DNA of 64,000 bases from Chrysopilus asiliformis. Its lineage: Eukaryota > Arthropoda > Insecta > Diptera > Rhagionidae. The notes beneath the pieces were generated by a model. It was not told the origin of the DNA and ran no database searches. It saw nothing but the letters and a program-made list of their open reading frames with translations. The first letter of the stretch is position 1. Each line of letters starts with the position of its first letter. Below are positions 31,039 through 42,625 of this stretch, one piece after another. The stretch is taken from NCBI GenBank assembly GCA_964034945.1, contig OZ035960.1, positions 79,641,331-79,705,330 of the forward strand, given 5' to 3'. Both the position numbers and the translations under genes were made by a program.

Positions 31039-31851
31039 CTTTTGGGTTAAAGGGTGATACAAAACAGAATTTTTTTTTAATTTTTCTACTTTTTTATATA
31101 TTTTATACTTCAGCGAAAAAAATCCACAAAACGATACATTTTTATAGAAGCTCTTTTTTCCTAAGAAACTGAGAAGATTAGCTTTCAAAAACTGGCATAA
31201 TCATCATTTTAGATGCTGTGATTGCTGAGCTATGGTCTAAAATGTGTTAATGTTTTCATATATGTAAAATATAAAAATTTTTTCGAAATCCAATTGAAGT
31301 TTTTTTTGTCTACTGCAAACTTTCCTTCGAATCTTGAAATCAAAACAACGGCCTCTAGTATTATTTTTTTTTTAATTTATCATTTCAATTTATTTTTTTA
31401 TTAATTTATTTGATAACAATAATTGATACTGATCAAACTAAAAAAGCTTATTATTCTTCATATTTTGAAAAAAAGTGGTATTCGTCAAAAAAATGCTTGA
31501 AGCGTAATGACTTCTTACACCATGACCAAGTTACAACTGCAACTTCTGAACATCCGTCAATTTCATATAGTGGCTATGGGAAATTTTTTTAAATGCGAGG
31601 TCTACAAGATTTTCAAACTCATTGGGCATTTGGGAAATGTTATCACTTTTATACCAAGAGTATCGAAATAAGTTTATATATCTGGGAGAAGATAACTGGT
31701 TATGTACCAGTGATTGTAATTTGATTATGTTGTTTCTTAGGTGTAAGTTTAACTCATAAAAAAAGATTTTTTTTCGCTGAAGTATAAAATATATAAAAAA
31801 GTAGAAAAATTAAAAAAAAATTCTCTTTTGTATCACCCTTTAACCCAAAAG
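31039..31851. mobile_element. TIR element F inside the long-inverted-repeat element
   Basis: Inverted repeats of about 90 bp starting CTTTTGGGTTAAAGGGTGAT and containing TTTTTCTACTTTTTTATATA. AT-rich interior with no recognisable gene. Confidence 0.65.
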
Positions 31852-32034
31852 GGCCAGATACTCGATTCTCTAGCAAATCGCAACTTGCTAGCTAGCAAAA
31901 ATGGCGGGTTTTATCGCAAATTATTCGTTGATTTATTCCTTGCTTGCCAGAGAAAATTGATCGAATATGCCATTTCTTGCTATTCAGCAAAAAATCATTG
32001 CTTGCTTGCTTGCTAGGGTTCGAGTATCTGGCCC
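31851..32034. mobile_element. Small MITE E, adjacent to F
   Basis: TIR GGGCCAGATACTCGA and complement TCGAGTATCTGGCCC. The interior repeats CTAGCAA/TTGCTAG and GCTTGCTTGC. 184 bp, non-coding. Confidence 0.65.
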
Positions 32035-32725
32035 AATATGTATTTAGGATTGTAGTGCCGTTCGAAAGAATACTTCATTACCTTGAGAACAAAAAGCAGT
32101 GCTGTATTTGCTGCAGTTTTTGAATTTGCTTTTAAGTGAACGTTACGTGTACACGGTTCAGAAAGCCTCCCCTCCCAAATTTTGCCATAAACTCGAATGT
32201 CTGTCGATATAAAAAACACGTCTTGCTCATGAAAGTTCTTTACCAATTGGATGAAAATTTATTGTGAAAAAAATAGTTTGACAAGGGATGGAAACAGGGT
32301 GACTTACCCTATTATTTGACTTTTTCCGGTCAAATGCAAAAACAGGTAAACTTTAGTTTTGATAGGCCTTTCAAAATATGTAATCAGTTTTAAAGCGCGG
32401 CAATTATAGGGGGGAGGGGGGCTGAAAACCAATGGTCGAATATTGGTTCCTCTACCCTATCATAGTAATTTTAAATTTTTCTTTTCGCAGTTTCATTCTT
32501 CTCGCAAAAAGAAAACTTTTCGTTTTGGTTTCGTTCAAATCGGACTATTGGTTGCCGAGTTATGGCCAAAAATCGATTTTTCGCAGGATTTTCGAGGGGG
32601 GGTTTCCCCCCTTAAAACCGAATATCCGCAGATATAAAAAAATACGTGTCGCTTAGTTTTTTGAGTACTATAACATATGTCAATGCGAAGAGAATCGGAG
32701 GCGGACACCTGAAAAAGGTTCCTTG

Positions 32726-33614
32726 TAAGTCGCCCTCGTTGAAACCGAAGGTGTTGGCTTGCTGGTCGTATCGTGTCTCCATCCTGTTGCTTGCTAGTCT
32801 GATTTGTTTGCGGGTCTCTTCGTGTACTTGATGTAGTCATTCCCGCAAGTTATTTACGTTATTCATCAAAAGTTACGGGTTCCTCAGCAGCACTGCCCAA
32901 TAGTATGTCGCAAGGAAGTCGTGTTTCTTTTCCAAAAAAGCTCTTGCGAAGGAGTTTAGCCTGTTGAGTCACACTTCGCTGTGGTTCCTCGACTATTTTC
33001 GATAGGTCTCAATTAAGTGTTCGGTTAAGTCTCTCAACCATACCATCTGATTGCGGGTGTAGCGGTGTTGTGCGTGTTATGTGAATTCCAAATAGCTCGC
33101 AGACCTTCCCAAACATGTGAGATACGAAATTTTGGTTCTGATCAGAATGGAGTTCACGCGGGACTCCATATCGGCTAATTCAACTTGACACCAGGATTTC
33201 GACTACAGTTCGCGCCTCTTAGTTTGGCATGGCATAAGCTTCCCGCCATTTGGTGATATAGTCCATGACAACCATTATGTACTGCCAGTAGAATCTTTCT
33301 AGAACTTTGGCCAAAGTTTTGTTTTTATCCAAATGGCCTCCTGAAGTTTCATCATAAGTATGTTTCAATACTTCCGATCTCTTGGATTTTGGCACGAGAA
33401 TCTGCATTCGGGAAGTTTCTCCATCCGAAGTCGTCCACTTGCGTTTAAGTACCCCTAACTCCATGATCAGGCTGTCCCATTGTGCGCAGTAGCTTTTAAG
33501 TGTGTCACTTTGGTCCGAAATAGTGGCCCAAGTTGGCCTAGTTTCTTCCATGTGATCACGAGATCCAGTTATGGATCGTTTAACTGCGCCGGTCGCAGTT
33601 CCTGGGAGTTCCAC
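32726..33614 (-). pseudogene. gypsy integrase: zinc-binding, core and tail, with deletion
   Basis: Minus strand from 33614: VLKRKWTTSDGE, LVPKSKRSEVLKHTYDE and SGGHLDKNKTLAKVLERFYW, the HHCC-proximal region. It then jumps directly to MVVMDYITKWREAYAMP of the catalytic core, so the part between (including CxxC) is deleted. Further core pieces (a LHSDQ-like segment, PLHPQSDG-like VERLNR) follow with stops. The last residues at 32726 are cut by the long-inverted-repeat element. Confidence 0.8.
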
Positions 33615-33639
33615 GCAGGGCTTTCAAGCAGGGCTTCCC

Positions 33640-34275
33640 CCTTACTTTCTTTTTGCGCGCAATGCTTACACTCCGGTTTCCATGGTCGACGTAATAACGA
33701 GTCGGCGTTATTGTGGTTTCGTCCCCTCCTGTGTATTATTTCCAAATCGTAAGTTTGTAGGCGCTCTTTTTCCTTCAGGGTTCTTGAAGCTTAACAACCA
33801 CTAAAGTATGGGACGTCAGTCCGCAGAACGAATCGCTGTCCGTACAGGTAATTATGGAAGTGGTTTGTTGCCTGGATTACCGCTAGCAATTCTTTTCTTG
33901 CAACTCAGTGGTTGCGTTCGGGTCTTCACAGCGGTTTGCTGTAATATGCAATCACGTGTTCTTATCCATCTTACTCTTGTGAAAATACATGTATTACTGG
34001 CATCCGTGCCCAGTATAAAACGCTTGCCGGGTATTGGGTATGACAGGATTGGTGCTGAGGCCAACTGGTTTTTCTGCATCTGAGAGGAATTCTCGCAGCG
34101 ATTGGTGCAGGTCAGGTATATGGCTATCCTTTTTCCGTCAGCTCATCTAGACATTTTGCGATATCAGCAAATCCCTTCACGAAGCGGCGAAAGTACGTTG
34201 CCAATCCCCGAAAACTTCTCAATTCTCGCTTATCTTTTGGCTGTGGCTAGCTTCTAATCGATACAGTCTTTTCTA
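33640..34275 (-). pseudogene. gypsy reverse transcriptase end and RNase H, broken
   Basis: Minus strand: LRSFRGLATYFRRFVKGFA and APILSYPIPGKRFILGTDAS (RNase H start, catalytic Asp in TDAS), then degenerate KTRTQPLS and a tail with ADSL-like motif. Frames shift repeatedly. The upstream RT core (YxDD) is not present; a foreign LINE fragment lies next to the break. Confidence 0.75.
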
Positions 34276-34284
34276 GGTCAGTTG

Positions 34285-34545
34285 CGCCAGTAGTCGAACT
34301 CCTAAGACTCAACAGACTCCAGTGGGCTGGTCATGTCACTCGAATGAGTGAAAGTGACCCGGCTCGGAAAGTCTTCTATGGTAGGTTATTAAGAACAAGG
34401 CGACGAGGAATGTCCAATCGCAGATGGCAAGACGGCGTTGACCAGGACGCGAAGAGAATTGGGATGCAAACATGGAGGACATCGGCACGTGATCGGGACC
34501 TCTGGCGAGAGACATTGCGGCACCGGAAACCGGTTATATTTTGTC
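34285..34545 (+). pseudogene. C-terminal fragment of a LINE reverse transcriptase (RTE/Jockey-like tail)
   Basis: Plus strand: LQWAGHVTRMSESDPARKVF, then RRRGMSNRRWQDGVDQDAKR and WRTSARDRDLWRETL. This tail, with LxWxGHVxRM and RWxDGVxxD, is typical of LINE ORF2 C-termini in insects. Opposite in strand to the gypsy. Only this tail is present, typical of 5' truncation. Confidence 0.75.
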
Positions 34546-34689
34546 TTGTCTGCTGGACTCTATCAGCATATTCTTCTGCTGCCCAACATCTTCGAGTCGT
34601 CCCAATATAACTGCTTCCGAACAGGCTCGAACGGAAGAACCCTCTGCTACGATGACTCGTATACCTTAGGCTTACACCCATCGTCATTA

Positions 34690-35000
34690 GCTATGGATAA
34701 CTCTACATGCCATATTTTCATTTTTCCCGACTTGCAGTCCAATGTGATGTTGTTTTCTCCGAAAGTCCAGTCCTAAAATACATTCGTCCATGATGTCTGC
34801 GGCGAGCTATGGATGGCGGAAGTCGACACACGGTATTTGGATGTCTAAAACAATTTCATCATGAATTTCAGTCCTTTGGTCAGTGGCTGTTTTCAAAATG
34901 TAGCTGTTATTCGGTTTAACCCATTCGTTGACCGCTAGCTTCCAATTGAGTATTTATTTGGTGGCTCCGGTGTCGATAACAAATGAGTCGTTCAAAAGCA
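34690..35000 (-). pseudogene. gypsy aspartic protease, broken
   Basis: Minus strand SFVIDTGATK near 34960-34990 carries the catalytic DTGA. A later ILGLDF motif near 34760 fits the flap and C-terminal part. Stops interrupt it. Confidence 0.65.
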
Positions 35001-35337
35001 AAGGGACCCTATTCCACTTTTAGCCATTTTGCGCTAGGTGAAAAAAACTTACAGTTCTCTGAAATTCAGTAGTTAGTTCTTAGTTTATCGCTTTAACATT
35101 TGAAAATATGTCATAAAAATTTAAAAGATGTGAGAGAATTCCTGGGAAAAAAAGTTTAAAGTTTGGAAAAGGTACCTTTTGAAACTGAGTATTGGAAAAC
35201 GTACTTTTTGCTACTAACAAAGTGGAAAAAGTCCCTTTTGGTGCCAATATAAATGTGATGCTTCATTATCGCAAAAAAACCCAATGTTTTAAAACGTAAA
35301 CTTTATTGTAATTAATGTATAAATTCACGGAAAAGAG

Positions 35338-36994
35338 TTACGTCTTCGTAGTTTTGACATAGTTCTTCCTCATATGCAATTCCTTCTTCTTCGGTGTCAA
35401 TAATGGATTTACAAAAAAAAAGTTGTCGTTTTCTCGCCAATTTTCTCCACAATGTTTCTTTAATAAGTTATCAAAATCTAAGAGTTTTTCTGGTTTGATT
35501 GCCGGTTTTTCGATCAAGATATCTGGTAATTTCATGAGTTGAATTTTCTTGTTCTTTTTCAAAACGGATTGTGCCACACATGTCCGATCTATATGTATAT
35601 TCTCCACCTACTGATAGGTTATTATATTTCGTTCTCCGAATATAAAATCGCTTAGCTTGATTAAATTTGAAATGCCACTGCCTAGGTAGCTTGAAAGTTT
35701 GTGCACTCGCTTCTATCCAATTTCTTATTGGGCATTCTTCTACAAGCAAAATTGTTTCTTTAGTTCTCACAAGCTTTTCAAGCTGAGCAAAAACGCGATC
35801 GGGAGGAATATACGAGTGGCCAGGTACGGGATAAATTAGTTCAACTTCCCCAATATGTTCTGCAGCTTGTTTATGAAGCCAATAGGAAATCAAGCCATCA
35901 TAGCCTGATTCTTATTTTGAGCACCACATCCATCGCATATAAAGCGAACTTTCTGTACGTGATTCTCAAATACTGTATTACACAACCGATGGTACACAGC
36001 TGAAGCGATCTCATTACAGCCTTTTGGCCTTATGTTTTCAGTCCACAGATAAAGGAAAACATTGTCTTGTCTTATATGAGACCGAGAAGATCCTTGTACA
36101 ATGGCAAAATTGAAGAGATACAATTGTCTACTGTAATACACGGCATAGAGACAACCAAGGTATGCTGTAAACTTTTGATAGTTAGGTGTGACGTCATTTG
36201 TGCCGATTTTTTTTAATTAATTTTTATGTTTATTGATCACTATTTAATGCAATCAGTCCACTAATTTACAAATATCTTAGTTAGATCGCACAAAAATGTA
36301 AATAACCATCCACAAAACAAAATTCCTTCTGCACTTGACGAACTAATCGGCACAAGTGACGTAGCAACGAAATGTCAGATTTGAGTTTACAGCATACCTT
36401 GGTTGTCTGTATGCCGTGCTGTAATAGGCGGCCTGGTCTGGAACTTTAGGTAGCACCTTATTTTTCTGGCAATCGAAGGAAAATGTCAGAATATTTGGAG
36501 ATTCTTCACGCGCAAATTCAAAAAACATTTTAGCCCGTAATCTATGCACCCGGGTTTGAGCCAAAAGGTCGTTCCTCTTCGATTGATTCTTCTGAATCTT
36601 GATCTGCTCCTTTAACATTATACAGATTGAACACATCACTCACTGGCATTTTAAATCCAATATCAAAACTCGTGTTGAACACATTTCGAAAATAATTGGG
36701 TTTGACATGAAATTCATCAGATGTCGAACATAAGTAGTCTCTATACATTCGATTTATAGACAAATCGCCAGGTAAGTACTGCCACGAAGAGGATTTTGAT
36801 CTGCAATAGTGTGTCTCGATAACTTTGTATTTTCTTATGTAGGTTATAACTGCTTGCTTTTTTAACGCAAATTCGGTAGAAACTCGATCTCGTCGAGTTT
36901 CTATAGGTGCAGTTCCAGAAAGAAAATGTCTTTTACAGACGCTTTTGAGCCTTTTACTAGTTAAGAGCCAAATACAATGATACCCACACAACAT
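35338..36994 (-). pseudogene. DNA-transposon transposase-like gene, CDGCGAQNKN family, broken
   Basis: Minus strand, starting at ATG 36994. Frames in order: 36994-36542 (RKYKVIETHYCRSKSSSWQY, HVKPNYFRNVFNTSFDIGF), 36639-36427 (LAQTRVHRLRAKMFFEF, LTFSFDCQKN), 36130-35890 (DNVFLYLWTENIRPKGCNE, RFICDGCGAQNKN), 35893-35471 (ELIYPVPGHSYIPPDRVF) and 35607-35338. Two frameshifts (about 36600 and 35540) and one MITE break it. I recognise it as a family of uncharacterised, transposase-like proteins abundant in insects. The conserved Asp in SFD, FICDG and the downstream acidic residues suggest an RNase-H fold, but I cannot name the superfamily. Confidence 0.65.
36139..36418. mobile_element. MITE with 8-bp duplication CTGTAATA inside the transposase-like gene
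   Basis: TIRs of about 34 bp: CACGGCATAGAGACAACCAA and complement of CACGGCATACAGACAACCAA. Flanking CTGTAATA is exact (36131-36138, 36419-36426). Removing the element and one duplication restores the host frame across the site. 280 bp, non-coding; 8 bp fits hAT or P-type elements. Confidence 0.85.
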
Positions 36995-37497
36995 TTACGG
37001 CGACATTTCAGGTTTTAAACTCATAGGACTCTATGCTTCTATATACAATGAATCCGACCAACTTTGCAGCCGTAAAAAGTTTAATCGAATTTAAGTTTTG
37101 TCGGCCAGCTCGCATACAATATTTAGTGGTTGATTCAACATTAAATCTTATGGGGATGTCATAAAATCTAAATTTCTTCATTTAAAGAAAGTATTAGGAA
37201 ATATAGTTCGTATGCTGTGTTGCTTAGATTGTATGATAATTGGGTACCAAAAATGTTATATCTAGCTCACTGACTGTCACAATTATAATGAAAGAAATAA
37301 AGAATAATCAAGACCAAGGAATGAAAAAATGAATTTCGAAGAACAATTAATTGAGTGCGTGCGCGAATGAAAAGTTTTATCTGTGAAAAGCAAATTATGT
37401 TTAGAACAACAAAGTGTGCGCCATTGTATATGGAGGGCGACATTGTCGCCGTAATCTGTAGCCGTAAATGTTGTGTGGGTATCATTGTATTTGGCTC
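36963..37497. repeat. Inverted repeat, ~35-bp arms, at the 5' side of the transposase-like gene
   Basis: GCCAAATACAATGATACCCA at 36967 is mirrored near 37497 (TGGGTATCATTGTATTTGGC). The arm reaches into the start codon region. It could be a subterminal repeat of the transposon or a secondary inverted duplication. Confidence 0.6.
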
Positions 37498-37499
37498 TT

Positions 37500-38430
37500 T
37501 ATTCGTAAAGTATTTACGAAAGTTGGCTGGCAGACCCTAAGGAGCTTCCCATTACTTTTGCGTGCGTAATGCTCTGCTCGAAATGTTTTTGGAGGTCAAC
37601 CTTTACGTCGATCGGTTCGTCTTGGACGGCGAATTAGCGTATTCACAAGCATAAACATATTTTGTTGCTCTTCACTTTTTGATTCGTAAAACCTTTGCCA
37701 AAATTTGTATAAATCTCTGCCATGAATATCTTTACAGCCCTTTGTGTTCACAATTTGGACGCTTTGGGAATCCTTTGGCTTTCATTCTGAATTAAATTGA
37801 TAGTACACTGCAATATATGTCTAACATCTAAAGAAGATTCTTACCTCATTTGCTTTTCTTTCTCTCTTTTCCAACTCCCTTTATTGAATTATCGTTTTTT
37901 AGCTTTTTCGCCTGCTTGTACTATCGTTTTCCATTTTTAATAACAAACTTTTAACTTAACGTCTTACCTCCAAACCAGAAAAGATAAAGATGACACATAT
38001 TTACTATAAAAGGGAAATTCCCGAAAATAAAATGTCACCAAATGCTATTTTTTCGTGTGTGGAAAAGAGACACTTTGCATAGGAATGTCAGAAGTAACAC
38101 GGAAAAAGATTACTTTTTGCTGTGTTCATTCTGAATGGAAGAGGGATCTTTTGATATTCATTCGTAAAGGAAAACTGACATTTTTGCTAATTATGCCTAC
38201 TGTAAAAAGCAAAAAAAAATTGGTGAAATTTTTTTTAACTACTTTTATCTTGCTGTCCGTTAGACAATTGAAAAATGAACACAATAGCGTTGCCAGCTCA
38301 ATTTTTTTTAACAAGTGCCAAAGATGACCTTTTGCTTCTAATAGACTCAAATGTACAAGGCTTTTTGAAAAATTTTCCGTGAACATTTTTTCTTTTTGCA
38401 TCCTGTTTTACTTTGACAGTTGTCTTCAAT
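37500..38430. other. No gene recognised
   Basis: AT-rich. A short minus-strand stretch near 37550-37640 (QDEPIDVKVDL, FEQSITHAKVMG) may be a coding remnant but I cannot place it. Otherwise no structure seen. Confidence 0.35.
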
Positions 38431-38439
38431 GACCAACTT

Positions 38440-38560
38440 CCGCCCCGGAAAATTGGCGCGTTCTAGTTTTCTGACTCAACAGCCGATCCCAAAGCGGATA
38501 CATTCTAGTCCCGCCTGGCTCAACTGCCATTGCACATAAGGCATCTAGAAGCCCCAGCGT
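38440..38560 (-). pseudogene. Possible gypsy gag zinc-knuckle remnant
   Basis: Minus strand ASRCLMCNGS, then a stop and ARRD, resembling CxxCxxxGHxxRxC. It lies between capsid and protease, where gag nucleocapsid belongs. Weak. Confidence 0.35.
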
Positions 38561-38589
38561 TATTTTGATTGTCAGGCTTTGGTTCCTTT

Positions 38590-39575
38590 TTATTTAAAAG
38601 CTTTTATTTAGCTCGCTATCTTGTTTGTTTGTCTGTTTGTCAGATCAAATCTTGCAACCCAATTTTGACCCACTTCCACTTGTCCGATTGACTTGAAATT
38701 TTGCACACTTATATAAGTCCGATGACAATACAATATTTTCACTACTTCGTCCTTGTAAGGATAACGGAAGGTCCTGTAAGGATAACGTGATTATCCTTTT
38801 CTCCAAATTTTCCGGAAAAAAATCTATTCTGGGGGTTTTTGGAGTCGCTGAATCCGAATCTGTCATTAAAAAGTCAGTAAGGATAACGGAAGGTCCTGTA
38901 AGGATAACGTGATTATCCTTTTCTCCAAATTTTCCGGAGAAAAATCTATTCTGGGGGTTTTTGAGGTCGCTGAATCCGAATCTGTCATTAAAAAGTCAGT
39001 AAGGATAACGGAAGGTCCTGTAAGAATAACGTGATTATCCTTTTCTCCAAATTTTCTGGAAAAAAATCTATTCTGGGGGTTTTTGAGGTCGCTAAATCCG
39101 AATCTGCCATTAAAAAGTCTGTAAGGATAACGGAATGTCCTGTAAGGATAACGTGATTATCCCTTTCTCCAAATTTTCCGGAAAAAAATCTATTCTGGGG
39201 GTTTTTGGGGTCGTTGAATCCGAATCTGTCATTAAAAAGCCTGTAAGGACATCTCAAATGTAAGGATATATATTCGAAGACTAAAAAGAACAAAATAAAA
39301 AAAATAAAATAAAAAATTTTAAAAAAAGCTTTTATTAAAAAAGAATGTACTAAAAAGAAAAAAATAATTTTCTAGACGCTGTGTATCACAAATATAAAAG
39401 CTTTTAAAAAGCGAGATAAAGCATAAAACAATAAAATAAAAATTTATCTCGCTTTTAAAAAGCTTTTATATTTGTGATACACAGCGTCCAGAAAATTATT
39501 TTTTTCTTTTTAGTACATTCTTTTTTAATAAAAGCTTTTTTTAAAATTTTTTATTTTATTTTTTACAGTCCCTTT
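38590..39575. mobile_element. Fold-back element: four minisatellite units and a 125-bp-arm hairpin
   Basis: Left terminal segment 38620-38755 (GACTTGAAATTTTGCACACT), then four ~120-bp units (38755-39250) each with GTAAGGATAACGGAAGGTCC, CCAAATTTTCCGG and GGGGGTTTTTG. Then a near-perfect hairpin 39290-39415 / 39442-39567 (CTTTTATATTTGTGATACAC arms). It splits the gypsy gag. Shares units with 18.4-19.7 and 46.6-49.8 kb. Confidence 0.7.
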
Positions 39576-39699
39576 GTAAATATCTTGGCAAGTTGCAATT
39601 CCAGAAAATGGAAGAACATTCCACGGCTATTTCTCGACCCTTATGAAGGGATCCGGTGGCTTTTCTGGATGCTTCGAAGGACAACGCAAAAGACAAAAC

Positions 39700-40757
39700 T
39701 TCCTGAAGTGAGGTGCATTTGGACATACGTTACCAATGTTGTAGGTCGGGATCCTTGACTGCTCTAATAAATGCGTCGAGGGCTGCATCCTTGTATTGTT
39801 CTGAGTTGGCTGGATATACCTTGGTTGCCAGTCTGTCGATGTTTGTCAAAAGGGCTTGTAGATTTTCTCCTGGTCTCTAATGTAGGTTCTTTAATTCTAT
39901 ACGATACACATCCCGCATGTATCTGTTTTGAATAGCGGTCACCAATAAATCATATGGGCTCTGGGTGTAAAGTGAAATAGTCTGCAAGAGTTCTGCTGTC
40001 TGGCCTCGCAATGCTAATACCAAAGCAGCAGCTTTACTTTCGTCATCCAGGCTATTGATCCTGGCAGCAGTCTCGAACTTGTTCTTGAAGGTGCATTTGG
40101 ACATACGTTACGCTCCATGGTGCTTGGCCGTCGAAGACAGGTACTTTTAGCTTCATAAATGACGTTTCTGTGATTGGACCACGCATCTTAGCAGTATTTA
40201 TATCTCTCTTAATTCATTCCATTGCTTCGTCCATTAATTCAATCCGGTCATTAGTGTATTTTGCATTGAAATGGCCCGATCATCAATTTTCTTATCTACC
40301 AGGCTGAATTCTTCCTTGAGCTCTTCTTTCAACTTAATCGCTACTTCTGCTTGCGATTTTTGTAGCGCCGTTTCAAGCTCTGTTTCTGCCTTAATGATGT
40401 TTTCAAATTGCTTTCCAATGCGGCTTACGATTGCTGCACGGAAGTTTCTAAATCACTCTTAAGAATGGTCTGCAACTGAAGTCGATCTTGTTTGGATGTT
40501 TAAAGATCTTGTCTTAACGCTGTCTCATTTTGCTGCATAGAAGTTTCCAGCTCTTTCTGCGATTGCTGCATCGAGTTTTCTATATTTTTCTGCGATTGCT
40601 GAACCATTTGCTGCATTGCTGCTATTATGGCATTAAGATCGATTGCAGCTCCGGTAGTAGTGGCAACGGGTAGAGTGATTGCAGCGGGCAGAGTAGCCAC
40701 TGCAGTGGTGCCCTCTTCGGCCTCTGATTCCCCGACAACATGTTCCCTCTCAAACAC
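39700..40757 (-). pseudogene. gypsy gag, broken
   Basis: Starts at ATG 40757. The N terminus carries a glutamine-rich heptad-like coiled coil (MQQMVQQSQKNIENSMQQSQ), then a charged helix (KLKEELKEEFSLVDKKIDDR). Capsid-like sequence KFETAARINSLDDESKAAAL and LRGQTAELLQTI, then YRIELKNL, follows near 40110-39880 and is typical of gypsy gag. Stops at several points. The words TGCATTTGGACATACGTTA occur both at 39712 and at 40091, suggesting a local duplication. Confidence 0.75.
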
Positions 40758-40941
40758 AGCGGATTCCGGATCTGCGCCGGTGCCTTGAAGTAATTATCTG
40801 AGTCTTCGAATTAGTTCGGGCTTATTTCCCCAACTCTTTGACGAGCTCTTCCCTAATTCGCTTTTTAGCTCAGTCACGGTTAATTCATTAATTTTCTTTT
40901 GTAACTTTTTTAGTTATCTTTACAAATATCCCACTTCTGAC

Positions 40942-41186
40942 CAAGGCCCAATTAACCATAGGGCTAATTGGGCTACAGCCCAGGGGCGCCATCGATCCGA
41001 GGCGATGAAATTTTGATTGCTTTTTTTTAATTTTCTTTATATTTAGCGTATCTGTAATTTAAGTTAGTACTGTGTTTTGAATTAAAGAATATTTTAAAAA
41101 ATAAAATTGAATTTTTACAATAAAACTATGTAAGGATGCAAAATTTTATTTAGCCCAGGGCGCTCAAACTTGTTAATACGGCTCTG
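40942..41186. mobile_element. hAT MITE in the gypsy leader, TSD CTTCTGAC
   Basis: Ends CAAGGCCCAATTAACC and (complement) CAGAGCCGTATTAAC, a widespread arthropod hAT-type terminus. Subterminal GGGCTAATTGGGC / GCCCAGGGGCGCC words. Exact 8-bp CTTCTGAC on both sides (40934-40941, 41187-41194). Confidence 0.85.
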
Positions 41187-41200
41187 CTTCTGACACCAAA
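41187..41200 (-). promoter_or_regulatory. gypsy primer-binding-site region
   Basis: Directly inside the LTR end. Minus strand TTTGGTGTCAGAAG, continuing after removal of the hAT MITE into TGGGAT, like the tRNA-derived primer sites of insect gypsy elements. Confidence 0.55.
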
Positions 41201-41341
41201 TGTAACAGGGTCGGATAGGCTCGTTTGAATACTAGCAGAATATAACACAAGAAAATTAACAAACAAATGTCTTTGTGTTTCTTAAATAATCACAAACTCA
41301 AATTCTAAGTACTCTATATCACAATTCAATGTTAGATCTTA

Positions 41342-42264
41342 TGGGGCTATTCACGAATGTAAATGTATCTGCAACTGTAACTTTACATGTTCCACATGAT
41401 CCACACTAATTTTACATTAGATTCCAAATTGGTATTCACAAACTGTAACTGTAGTCTTGTTCCAATTTGATTTGTAATTCCTTCTCATCGTTGGAAAATA
41501 AGAAACTTTGTTTAGTTTCATGAAACCTAAATCAACCGTATGATATCTACTCACGGTCTATTTACGGCAAGCGCGAATAAACGTAAAAAAATATTGCATT
41601 CATTCTCGTCATAGCTTTTATCATAATGTATCTTGTTACCAATCGATGTAATAACAAAAATTATCTCAACTTTGACAGACAACTTCATTATTATTCAGAA
41701 AATATGTAAATAAAGCGAAATAATAAAACACACTTGAGAAAGAATAACCCAAAAAATAAAATAGTTTAATTGAATTGCAATTAAATCAGCTGCTTCACAT
41801 TTTGTCGGCCCTATAACAAATTCGTTAAAAAAAATGTTTCTTACAACAAATGAGTCTTAAATGCTATATATTCCAAGGAAGGCCAAGGCAAAAGTCAATT
41901 CAAATGCCAACCGGACGCGAAAAAAATTCATTATGCTCTAGCATCTTTAAATACTAGATCGACTTTTGTTGTATTAAAATCATTAGGATTATTAACTTCA
42001 CGTCGCCCTCGCAAACTCAGAATCTTCTTCCCATCCATTATACAACAATATTAAGTCCGACATATTTCCTTGATTCTTAAAATTTTGCATTTTTCTTAAA
42101 AAATGTAACCTTATGGATAAGTTTTCTCTCGGCATAAACTTACAGATGATTTGACAGCTAGTTACAGATACAGAATGTCAAAGTTACAGTTTGTGAATAG
42201 CAAAGTGGACTGAAAATGTAAAGTTACAGATACAGAGCAATCTTACATTTTAAGAATAGGCCCA
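41342..42264. mobile_element. Harbinger-type element with TTA duplication in the LTR
   Basis: TIR TGGGGCTATTC and complement of TGGGCCTATTC, with subterminal TAACTTTACAT words in both arms. Flanked by TTA (41339-41341, 42265-42267). 923 bp, no transposase recognised. Confidence 0.75.
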
Positions 42265-42625
42265 TTAATTCAATAATTCACAATTTTTAACACTCTACAA
42301 AATCACTTTTTCTATAAGAACTTATTGCTCCTGTCGATTCTATCGCTCACGATTCAAAATTTAGAATTACTGCTTGTTGGGAAAGTAGCAGTATTTATAC
42401 GGGCGTCTGGCGCACTAGAAAGTCGTGGAAGTTTCCTGATCATTTGCCAGGATGCTCGTAGCCTAAAATTATCATCATTTGTCTGGAAGGTTCTAGTGGG
42501 TCGCCATTTTTCTCGAATATTAGCCCTTCTGATGACCAAGTTCGCGCTTTGTCGGAAATTGTGTTTTCTAACGATACTGCCGTTTCAGTATAATACGCTT
42601 TTTGTGACCAATTTTCTTTTATAAA

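Larger units (their letters stand above)
30345..32725. mobile_element. Element with ~690-bp terminal inverted repeats
   Basis: Arms 30345-31036 and 32035-32725 are near-identical mirror images beginning CAAGGAACCTTTTTCAGGTG. Flanked by TAA on both sides (30342-30344, 32726-32728). The centre holds two further TIR elements (31039-31851 and 31851-32034). No transposase is recognised; a 74-codon frame occurring in both arms (30414-30638 and 32432-32656) is probably chance. Family unknown; the 3-bp TAA duplication fits Harbinger. Confidence 0.75.

Noticed and set aside
30414..32656. Identical 74-codon frames in both arms of the long-inverted-repeat element
   Set aside because: Identity follows from the inverted repeat; the frame has no codon-like pattern or motif.
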